Shown: piece by piece, positions 1 through 9,900 of the stretch | How the letters are laid out: each line of letters starts with the position of its first letter | Numbering within the stretch: position 1 is the stretch's first letter | Assembly: GCF_051020985.1 (NCBI RefSeq) | Contig: NC_134999.1 | Location: 4,898,001-4,962,000, forward strand | Source of the DNA: Nomia melanderi | Lineage: Eukaryota > Arthropoda > Insecta > Hymenoptera > Halictidae | Reading direction: 5' to 3' | Length of the DNA: 64,000 bases | Made by a program: the position numbers and the translations under genes | Notes under the pieces: model-generated | Seen by the model: only the letters and a program-made list of their open reading frames with translations | What the model was told of the DNA's origin: nothing | Databases searched by the model: none

Positions 1-3000
1 AAACTAATAATATTATATGAAATTATTTAAAACTATATAAAGCTATATAAAACTGTATAAAACTGTATAAAACTAATAATACTATATGAAACTATTTAAA
101 ACTATATAAAACTGTATAAAACTATATAAAACTATATAAAACTGTATAAGACTATATAAACCTATAAAATTCTATTAAAGCTATATAATACTATATAAAA
201 CTGTATAAAAATATATAAAACTGTGTAAAACTAATGAAACTATATAAAACCATATAACACTATATAAAGCTGTTTAAAAATATATGAAACTAATAAAACT
301 GCATGCGACTATATAATTCTATATATAATTATATGTAACTATATAAAACTATATAAAACTATTTAGAACAATATAAAACTGTATAAAACTGTATAGAACT
401 ATATAAAACTAACACAACTATATAAAACTATATAAAACTATATAAAACTATACAAAACTATACAAAACTGTATAAAACTATATAAAACAATATAAAGCTA
501 TACAAAACTATATAAAGCTATGTAAAACTATATAAAGCTATACAAAACTATATAAAACTGTATAATACTATATAAAACTATATAAAGCTATAATAAAACT
601 AATAAAACTAATAAAACTAATAAAAGTATTAAAACAGTTAAAACTAATAAAACTATATAAAACCATATAAAACTGTATAAAGCTATATAAAACTATGTAA
701 AACTGAAAAAAACTATATAGTACTATATAAAACTAATAAAACTATATAAAACTATATAAAACTATATAAAACTATATAAAACTATATAAAACTATATATA
801 CCCATATAAAACTAATAAAACTAAATAAAACTATATAAAACCATATAAAACTATATAAAAAAATATAAAACTATGTAAATCTACTAAAACTATATAAAAC
901 TTTATAAATCTATATAATCCTATATAAAACTATATAAAACTGTATAAAACTATATAAAACCATATAAAACTATATGAAACTATATAAAACTATATAATAC
1001 TATATAAAACTATGTAATACCACATAAAACTATATAAAACTATATAAATCTAATAAAACTGTATAAAACTTTATAAATCTATATAAAACTATAAAAAACT
1101 ATATAAAACTATATAAAACTATATAAAACTATATAGAACAATATTAAAATATGAAACTATATAAAAGTATATAAAACTGTATAAAACTATATAAACCTAA
1201 ATAAAACTATATAGAACTATATAAAACTATATAAAACTAATAAAATTATATAAAACTATATAATACTAGATAAAACTATATAAAACTATATGAAACTATA
1301 TAAAACTATATAAAACTATATAGCACTGACAAAAGTATATAAAACCTTATAAAAATATATAAGACTATACGAAACAATATGATGCAATATAAAACTATAT
1401 AATACTATATAAAACTGTATAAAAATATATAAAACTGTATAAAACTGATGAAACTATATAAAACTATATGAAACTGTATAAAACTATATAAAACTATACA
1501 AAACTAATAAAACTGTATGATACTATATAATACAATATATAACTATATGACACTATATAAAACTATATAAAACTATATAAAACCATATAAAACTAATACA
1601 ACTGCATGATCCTATATAATACTATACATAACTATATGAAACTATATAAAACTATATAAAACTATATAAAACTAATAAAAGTATATAAAACTATATAAAA
1701 CTATATAAAACTAATAAAAGTTTATAAAACTATATAAAACTATATAAACTAAATAAAACTATATAAAACTATATAAGACTAATAAAACTGCATAAAACTA
1801 TATAAAACCATACAAAAATATATAAAATTATATAGAACTATATTAAACAACTTAGAACCGAATAAATCTATATGAACCTATATAAATCTATATAAAACTA
1901 TATAAAACTATATAAAACTATATAATAATATATAAAACTATATAAACCTATATGAAACTGTGGAGAACTATATAAAACTATATAACAATAATAAAACTGT
2001 ATAAAACTATATAAACCTAATAAAACTATATAAAACTATACAGAACTGTATAAAACTGTATAAAACTATGTGAAACTATATAAAACTAATAAAACTGTAT
2101 GATACTATATAATACTATATATAACTATATAAAACTATATAAAACTATATAAAACTATATAAATCTATATAGAACTATATAAAACTATATAAAACTAATC
2201 AAACTATATAAAACTATATAAAACTATATAAAACTATATAAAACTATATAATACTATATAAAACTATATAAAACTGTATAAAACTATGTAAAACTGTATA
2301 TAACTAATAAAGCTGTATAAAACTATATAAACATAATAAAACTATATAAAACTATACAGAACTATATAAAACTGTATAAGACTATATAAAACTATATAAA
2401 CCTATATAAAACTATATAGAACTATATAAAACTATATAAAACTAATAAAATTATATAAAACTATATAATACTAGATAAAACTATATAAAACTATATGAAA
2501 CTATATAAAACTATATAAAACTATATAACACTGACAAAAGTATATAAAACCTTATAAAAATATATAAGACTATACGAAACAATATGATGCAATATAAAAC
2601 TATATAATACTATATAAAACTATATAAAACTAATAACACTGTATGAGACTATATAATTATATATATAATTATATGTAACTATATAAAACTATATAAAACT
2701 GTAGAAGGCTGCATGAAACTATATTAAACTAGGAAAACTATATAAAACTATATAAAACTAATAAAACTATATGAATGTATATAAAACCTTATAAAACTGT
2801 ATAACGCTATATAAAACTAATAAAACTATATAAAACTATACAAAACAAATAAAACTATATATCACTATATAAAACTAATAAAACTGTATAAAACAATATA
2901 AAACTGTATAAAACTATATAAAAATATACAAAACTAATAAAATTATATCAAGCTGTATAAAACTATATAAAGCTATATAAAACTGTATAGAACTATATAA

Positions 3001-4671
3001 AACTAATAATATTATATGAAATTATTTAAAACTATATAAAGCTATATAAAACTGTACAAAACTGTATAAAACTAATAATACTATATGAAACTATTTAAAA
3101 CTATATAAAACTGTATAAAACTATATAAAACTATATAAAACTGTATAAGACTATATAAACCTATAAAATTCTATTAAAGCTATATAATACTATATAAAAC
3201 TGTATAAAAATATATAAAACTGTGTAAAACTAATGAAACTATATAAAACCATATAACACTATATAAAGCTGTTTAAAAATATATGAAACTAATAAAACTG
3301 CATGCGACTATATAATTCTATATATAATTATATGTAACTATATAAAACTATATAAAACTATTTAGAACAATATAAAACTGTATAAAACTATATGAATCTA
3401 TATGAATCTATATACCTATATTAAACTGTATAAAATTATACAAAACTAATAAAACTGTATAAAACTATATGAAACTATATGAAACTACATAAAACTATAT
3501 AAAACGATATAAAACTTATATAACTATATAGAACTATATAATACTATATAAAACTATATAAAAATATATTAAACTACATAAAACTATATAAAACTGTTTA
3601 AAACTATATAAATCAATATATAACTATATTGAACTATATATAGCTATATAGAACAATATAAGACTATATAAAACTATATAGAACTATATAATACTATATA
3701 AAACTATATAAAAATATATAAAACTATATAAAACTATATAAAACTATATAGAACTATATAAAACTATGTAAAACAACATAAAATTAATAAAACTGTATAA
3801 AACTATATAAAACTGATAGAACTATATAAAACTGATAGAACTATATAAAGCTAATAAAACTATATTAAACTATATAGAACTGCATAAAACTACATAAAAC
3901 TATATTAAACTAATAAAACTATATGAATCTGTATAAAACTATATAAAACTATATAATTCTATATGAAACTATATAAAACTGTATAAAACTATATTAAACT
4001 GTATAAAACTATATAAAAGTATATAAAACTAATAAAACTATATAAAACTATATAAAACTATATGAAACTATATATGCCTATATAAAACTATATAAAACTA
4101 TATAAAACTACATAAAACTATATAAAACTATATAAAACTATACAAATCTATATAAAACTATATAAAACTATATAAAACTATATAAAACTATATAAAACTA
4201 TATAAAACCATATAAAACTAATAGAACAATATAAAACTGTATAAAACTGTATAAAACATTATAAAACTATATACAACTCTATAAAGCTATATAAAAATAT
4301 ACAAACCTATATAAAACAAATAGGAGTATTTAAAAATAAATAAAACTATATGAAAATATATAAAACTATATAAAACCTCATAAAACTAATAGAACTATAT
4401 GAAACTATATAGGCCAATATAGATCTATATCAAGTCATATGAAACTACGTAAAACTTCATAAAACTACACAAAACTTCATAATAATATTTATAACTGCAT
4501 AACACAATGTAAAAGGTGAAATACAATCAAAAAGAATACAAAACAATGTAAAACCACGTAAATCTACATAATGCTATAGAAACGTGTATAATACTATATA
4601 AAACAGTATAAAATTATCTAGAACTATAATATACTATACAAAACTGTATAGAACTGTATAAAATTATATAA
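1..4671 (+). repeat. AT-rich 10-bp satellite array, block 1
   Basis: Tandem decamers with consensus AAAACTATAT on the plus strand fill the block and run off the left edge. Common variants are a G in place of A (ACTGTATAAA) and a 9-bp unit with one base missing (ACTAATAAA). No gene is visible. Two internal long-range copies can be followed by their rare variants: 1-390 recurs at 3000-3389 (offset 2999), and about 1197-1412 recurs at 2402-2617 (offset 1205). The last 280 bp (about 4391-4671), next to the 56-bp satellite, are much more degenerate than the rest. The G-variant is frequent here, while the ACTAACAAA and ACTAAGAAA units typical of the block after 15.9 kb are nearly absent, so the two blocks are different subfamilies. 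Confidence 0.97.
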
Positions 4672-4880
4672 AACTCGCATAACACAGTTCCAGATCGCTA
4701 CTCGGCATTATGGTTAATATCAACGTGCACTCGCACAACACAGATCCAGATCACTTGTCGACCTTACACTTAATATCAACGTGTACTCGCATAACACAGA
4801 TCCCGATCGGTAGTCGGCATCAGGGTTAAAACCAACGTGTACACGCATAACACAGATCCAGATCGCTTCTCGGCCTATTG
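4672..4880 (-). repeat. 56-bp satellite, four inverted monomers
   Basis: Four diverged monomers lie in tandem, with the CTCGCAT landmark at 4674, 4730 and 4786 and a CACGCAT variant at 4842, exactly 56 bp apart. Read on the minus strand they match the large 56-bp array that begins at 13091 (shared core CCGAGAAGCGATCTGGAT and GCGAGTACAC). The fourth monomer is interrupted at CGGCCTAT by a retroelement 3' UTR fragment, and a short continuation of the monomer appears to follow that fragment at about 5046-5077. Orientation is opposite to the array on the other side of the retroelement. Confidence 0.9.
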
Positions 4881-5045
4881 TATAGCCACCGATACACGAT
4901 CAGTCATGTATATATGTATGTGTATATTTATAAATATTTACAATACTCCGCCTCCGCCATAAAGGCGCTTCTGTATAACTACCCCCAGCCAAACAATGTA
5001 AGGCTGGGGGAACATTTGTTGAAAAATAAAGCGCTTTTTATCTGT
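4879..5045 (+). mobile_element. 5'-truncated R2-like retroelement copy (3' UTR only)
   Basis: This piece is homologous to the last 160 bp of the full element (about 12931-13090). Both share TATAGCCA (4881 and 12933), then CGCCATAAAGGCG 74 and 73 bp later, then a hairpin with nine base pairs, then AATAAA and a T-rich end. Identity is moderate by eye, so it is an older or different subfamily copy rather than a recent duplicate. A short 3'-end-only copy is the usual product of incomplete target-primed reverse transcription. It interrupts an inverted 56-bp monomer: the left flank ends CGGCCTAT, and a similar CTTAT lies just past the right end, a possible short target duplication. The exact right boundary is uncertain by a few bases. 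No poly(A) tail is present. Confidence 0.75.
4961..5038 (+). promoter_or_regulatory. Predicted 3'-terminal RNA fold of truncated copy
   Basis: An outer stem can form between AAAGGCGC (4961-4968) and GCGCTTTT (5031-5038), with one G-U pair. It encloses a strong inner hairpin, CCCCCAGCC (4982-4990) with GGCTGGGGG (5002-5010), around an 11-nt loop. The same architecture occurs at the end of the full element. In R2-type elements the RT binds a 3' UTR structure to start target-primed reverse transcription, so this is the likely role. A small alternative hairpin, CGCC-ATAAA-GGCG at 4955-4967, would compete with the outer stem. Confidence 0.65.
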
Positions 5046-5077
5046 TCTTATCAGCTTAATATCTGATACACTCCGCA
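5046..5077 (-). repeat. Remnant of inverted 56-bp monomer between the two insertions
   Basis: The stretch containing CTTAATATC followed by ACTCCGCAT aligns with the upstream monomer segment that reads CTTAATATC then TACTCGCAT (4769-4792), in the same orientation. It fits as the continuation of the monomer broken at 4880. An alternative reading is that part of it is the extreme 3' end of the truncated retroelement. The match is short, so confidence is moderate. Confidence 0.5.
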
Positions 5078-6433
5078 TCGCGGAGTCAGAATATTAACCT
5101 GATTTTTGGAGTCAGGCGGATCGCTGGCGCTCGCTCCACTTCCGCCGCGAGTCGGTCCGGCACTGCAGTGCCGCCGGAAACGGCTCAATTAGCGCTGCTA
5201 ATTAGAGCTCTCTATCTTTTTTCACCTGCTGGACTGACTCGGGACTCCAAAGAGCAAGCTCCCTTGATATTCTGACTCCGCGAAGTACCCGAAATCGCGG
5301 TAGAGTCAACGCCGCGACTACACTGCGCAACAGTGCGGGCCGAGTTGCGATCGGGCCGTTGTGCGGCAAGGTCTGTACACGATCAATGCTCGAGGTGTTG
5401 TGCGGTGAAGTGTGTAATAAGTGCCTTCGCCGCAGGACCGGATCGAGCCTGCGCGGGAGGACCACCAGCGCACCACCACCTGCGCCATCCACGCGTCCTG
5501 CTTCCGAGGACCGCCGAGGGAGAGGACGACCAGGGTCTACCGAGGGTCCAGGACTACTTCAATTAGGACCAACCACCATCCCTGGCCTACCTGGACAACC
5601 CTGGTCTTCCTCTACGTGGGTCACCCAACACCGCAACGACCCACCAGGACTTGGCCATCGACGACGCCGACGGGAAGGACGGCTCGCCTGATCCACGTCA
5701 ACCACCGCTGGATCAGGAATCAGGAGCGAGGTGTTATTCCCCTCGGAGAGCGCTCCTGCATCGCTGGACTCCTGCGCCGAGTGAGTCTCTCTTTTCTTTC
5801 TATCCCCCCGGCAGTGAGGAGGGTAACGCAGCCGGTCTCCAGCCGTCTGCGGTGCTCGAATCATCGTCGGTAGTCCTCTACCTTACCCCTACGCGTCCAC
5901 CCGCTCCGCCGACCGCTCCCATCCGTTGAGGTGTGTCAACGGACCGGGACGCGTGAGGTCCGAGTCGAGTGGCGCCTCCACCTCCTTCTTCTCCCTTCAG
6001 TCACCGCCCGCGTGGAGGCTGACTCCACTCACCCGTTAGTGAGTGCACGTCAGGTCGGCCCGCCTGCGGTGCAACCCCCGTGCAGTCCTCGGTGGAGTGG
6101 GCGATTCCGTCGCTCTTCCTCCATCGAGATCGCTGCACTCCTCCGCAACCGTCATCCGTTAGTCTCCCTACCGACTGCCACGTTGGAGGCTGTCATTTTT
6201 CCAGGCAGTCTTCGACACCGGACTTAGCGCCGGCGGAGTCAGTAGGGTGTTAGCGCGTGGCGGTATTCCTACTATCGCTTTTAACTTAGTTTTCTCTTCT
6301 CTTCCTCTGTCATTCCCACTTAGTCTATCTTCCCCGTTTCGCCTCGCTGTGGCACTTAGAAATATTTGCCACAGCAACTCTGTCTCTTTCTTCTTCTGTC
6401 TCACTCGTAGCGTAGGACTTAGTCTTAAGAGCG
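5078..6433 (+). promoter_or_regulatory. GC-rich structured 5' leader (5' UTR) of the R2-like element
   Basis: No convincing protein is encoded here. All frames are broken and the short ORFs have no recognisable domain. The first 230 bases are dense in self-complementary segments: CTCCGC-ATC-GCGGAG (5071-5085, overlapping the proposed start), a 17-bp perfect inverted repeat between 5078-5094 and 5267-5283, GGCGGA (5115-5120) with TCCGCC (5141-5146), the palindrome GGCACTGCAGTGCC (5159-5172), AATTAGC-GCT-GCTAATT (5187-5203), and a bulged stem at 5274-5307. From about 5780 to 6410 there are several pyrimidine-rich runs. R2-type elements often begin with a self-cleaving HDV-like ribozyme that frees the 5' end from co-transcripts. 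I could not fit that nested pseudoknot by eye, so the role of this folding is unknown. Confidence 0.6.
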
Positions 6434-6985
6434 ATGCAGGACCGCGGTGATAGTGCGACGATCACCTCCTGCACTACCGAGGGGAGTAATAATCTCGCCC
6501 TGACAATCAGTGGCGTGTACAGGTCCCACTCGGACTTGACGAAGCACGCCCGGAAGCATCATCCGGGCGTTGCAGTGAAATACAAGTGCCGTGAGTGCAG
6601 CTTCACCGGCAACGGGAAGTATCCACTCAAGGTGGTGAAGCTGCACCACGGCCATATTCATAGTTCCGGCCAACAGAACAGTCCGAGTGGGACTTGTGCA
6701 CCTCCCGTGACAGGCGCGACCGGTTCAAGCAACACCTCGCGTCGGGGGAGTTCCGCGACATCCGCCCCCGCAGAACCGCGCGCTGCTGCGATTGCTGCTG
6801 CCAATTTGGCGGCCCAGTCCCCGCCCCCGCATTCGACGTGCGCCGCGACGTCGCCGCCCTGCCCCCGCCCACCCACACCCCTACAACGGCGAGGGATTCT
6901 ACGGGGACGGCCACCACCACCTGCACGACGCGGCGCACAAGGGCGGCAGCGGCAACAACAACAGCAACAACAACAGCGGGGATAA
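6434..6985 (+). CDS. N-terminal zinc-finger ORF of the R2-like element
   Basis: A 183-codon ORF starts with ATG at 6434, just after an in-frame TAG at 6413. Residues about 24-45 resemble a C2H2 finger whose cysteine pair has been lost (YRSHSDLTKHARKHH). Residues 51-75 form a second finger-like unit, CREC followed after 15 residues by HHGHIH, slightly long for a classical C2H2. The rest is Ser/Ala/Pro-rich and ends in a glutamine run. In R2-type proteins such fingers sit at the N-terminus of the single polyprotein and bind target DNA. Here the RT ORF lies in the -1 frame and overlaps by 322 bp (6664-6985). Past about 6690 the sequence in the RT frame looks more protein-like (DRFKQHL), so this ORF is probably real only in its first 75-85 codons, with a frameshift joining it to the RT ORF. 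Confidence 0.6.
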   Translation: MQDRGDSATITSCTTEGSNNLALTISGVYRSHSDLTKHARKHHPGVAVKYKCRECSFTGNGKYPLKVVKLHHGHIHSSGQQNSPSGTCAPPVTGATGSSNTSRRGSSATSAPAEPRAAAIAAANLAAQSPPPHSTCAATSPPCPRPPTPLQRRGILRGRPPPPARRGAQGRQRQQQQQQQQRG

Positions 6986-9900
6986 CAACATCGAGGACGA
7001 CGAGGACTACGAGGACGACGACGAAGACGACGACCACGAGACCGGTGGCGACGGGGGGCAAGGCGCGGGCCACGAAGCAAACAACGTTGCGTGGGGTGCT
7101 GGTAACGGCGGCTGCGACGGCTATGACGACGTCGTATCGCACGCCGCCGTCCGGCACTCCCACGCTAACGATCACGATCGGGCCCACCACCAGCGCCCGG
7201 CCCGCGCCCCCGCCCCCCACCCAACCAACCTACCCCAGACCTAAGGGGACGCCAGCGGTCCAGAAGAGCGGCAGCCCGCCGCGGCGATCGGGGTCGGCTG
7301 CCCCTAGGACATCGCCGCCGGCTGCAAGGGCGCCTGCTACGAGGAGAGGCTCCGGTCCCTTAGCCGCTACCGCAACGAGGCCCACCCCACCGGGCAGAAG
7401 AGCGGCCCCCGCTACCAGGGGGTCGACTGGCACCCCTCCCGCAAGAACCCCACCTGTCAGGACCCCGCCTACCACCACCCAAAGGCGGGTGACACGGGGT
7501 ATGAGGGGTGCCAAGGCCCCGGTGGAGGTGGGCAGAAGAACTGCCACCACCACCACCCGGAGGACGGTAGCGGCTCCGACCGGAGCCAGAAGAACGCCCC
7601 CGAGAATTGGAGGGACTCCCACCGCCCACACACCATCACCAAGGGCGGTGGTACAGGGAAAGAGTCCCTCCAGCGGCCCCACACCACCTCGGGCCGCCCT
7701 ACGGAAACACTCGGGGGTAAGGACGGCGGCCTCACCATCTTACGCCGCCGTCACAGCAGGCGCCCCGTCACTTACGTCACCTCCCTCGCCGATTGACGTC
7801 GCACCGGAAAGGGGGCTGTGTACAGCAACCCGGGCCACCACTTCACCGCCCGATCCCACACCACCCAAGCGCAGCCCCCCACCGAGGAAGCACCGGAGCC
7901 CCAGGACGCCGCCGACCATCCGCGGCGAGCAGGGGGCTCCGTTACCGGTAACATCGGCGAGCATGGTGACGTTGTGCACCTCCACCGTTACCACCACCTG
8001 CAGCGGGGGGCCGATAATGACCCCCCTGCCTATTGTGGGAGGAGCGATGGTGGCCAGGCCGCTACCACCATCTCCAGCGGCCCCGCTCCTCCCACCCATC
8101 GAAGAGGTGGAGGTGCCGCAGCCGGCCGGGGCAGCCGTTAGCCCCGATTCTTCACCGGAGCCGTGGCGAATCGCCGCTGGATCCCGCCGACGCCACCACC
8201 GCGGGATCCTGTCGTCGAGCTCGTCGTCCGACGAGGAGGCGCAGCCGCTGCCGCCAGCGAAGAGGACGACGCCTCCGCCCGCACTACCACCGCGGGATAA
8301 GTCCCCCGCCCGGCCGCCACCGGGCAGCAGCAGCAGCAGCAACAACAACAACAGCGACGCGCAAAACATCGCACATCGGTCTTTAGCAGGGTGCTCCGGG
8401 GCGTCCTCGGTGAGTAGCGTAACACCGCTTAGCCCTTCGCGACTCCCGAGGGTCCCACGTAGTGCCCCCGGCTCCTTTTTTAATTTGCGGGAAGGGGTAG
8501 TTTTAAATCGCGCGGGGAGGGATAATCGGAGGCCCGTCCCCGTGGATGCAACCGTGAGGGGTGCTCCTGCCTCCGCGACGGAGGCGACCGCACCTGCGAG
8601 AAGTCGCAGACCGACCGCACCCTCGCGTGCCTCGGGACCTCGTGAGCCCAGGCGTCCTGCGGCATCCGGGCAGCCCTCTCGAAGAAGGGGCGCCATCCGG
8701 CCTTTGGTCGGGGAAGCGTTTCCTTCGGAGAGAGAGTTGTTGATCGGAATGGCGCAGAACGCTGGCTCCCTGGAGCAGCTGGAGGATGTTGCGAGGGAAA
8801 TCGCAGCATACCTTCAGGGCTTCAGAGTCGAGGGACCGACCACGAGAGGGGGCGGGACGGATAGGCCCCAACAGCGTGCGAGAGCTAGGGGCGTGTCGGG
8901 CGACCAAGCGGCTCGCGGTTCGAGCGGTCACCGCGATCGTCCTGTGTTGGCAGGTGGACCAACGCGGGGGGACCAGGTAAGGGAGGCTACGCGTATACAA
9001 CGGCTCTTCAGGCAGAACCGTCGGCGTGCTGTTCAGGAGGTGCTCATGGGCCCGTCCTTGCACTGCAAAGTGCCAAAGGACAGGGTACATGAGTACTTCC
9101 TCAACATGTACTCACCGGCGGGGAACCTGGGAGCTAGGCCTCCCCCGCCTTCCATCGAGGCTCCAGACGAGGCCAGCAATGTGGCCTTGGTGAAGCTCTT
9201 CGAAGTGAGTGAGGTAGATCCTCGGATCAGGCGTATGACAAACTCTGCGCCCGGTCCCGACGGTCTAACTTACAATGACCTGAAAAGGGCAGATCCGGGG
9301 TCGCATTTGCTGACCTCTTTGTTTAACGTATGTCTTCGTCTGGAGTCGGTCCCCTCGTGTTGGAAAACTTCCAACACTGTGCTCGTGCACAAAAAGGGCG
9401 ATCGCGACGACCTGTCGAACTGGCGACCGCTGGCCATGTCCGATACGACCCCGAAGCTCTTCGCCGCTGTTCTGGCTGACCGTCTCGTCGCGTGGTCGGT
9501 CAAAAATAAGCGCCTAAGTCCCGCGCAAAAGGGCTTCCTGCCGTACGAGGGGTGTTACGAACATAACTTCGTGCTGCAGGGAGCCCTTACAGACGCTCGC
9601 AGGTGGGGGCGTCAGGTGGTGGTGGCGTGGCTGGACCTGTCGAACGCGTTCGGCTCGGTCCCCCACGCTTCCATCTACCAATCCTTCGTGGAGGCCGGGG
9701 TTCCCTCTACTCTTCAGAATATTCTGAAGAGTATGTACCACGGTTGCACCACACGGGTGCGGACCGCCGATGGGTTTACCGACCCCGTTCCCATCCTCTC
9801 CGGGGTGCGCCAGGGCTGTCCGATGAGCCCTGTGGCGTTTAACCTCGCCCTGGAACCGGTGCTGCGCGCAGCTACCGGAACCTCGGCGGGTTACACGTTG

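Noticed and set aside
4878..5066. 62-codon ORF over the truncated 3' UTR copy
   Set aside because: It lies across a conserved RNA hairpin and a satellite remnant. The other copy does not keep the frame.
5071..5210. HDV-like self-cleaving ribozyme at the 5' end
   Set aside because: GGCGGA/TCCGCC could serve as a first stem, but I could not place the second and third stems and the catalytic C in the required nested order. It is left as a question rather than a feature.
5202..6404. Several 70-150-codon ORFs in the retroelement leader as a possible separate first ORF
   Set aside because: They overlap each other on both strands, are Arg/Pro/Thr-rich through base composition, and lack finger, RRM, coiled-coil or other ORF1-type features.
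6627..8696. Long minus-strand and shifted-frame ORFs opposite the Pro/Thr-rich part of the RT ORF
   Set aside because: GC-rich low-complexity DNA gives long open shadows in other frames. None has a domain, while the plus frame leads into a clear RT.
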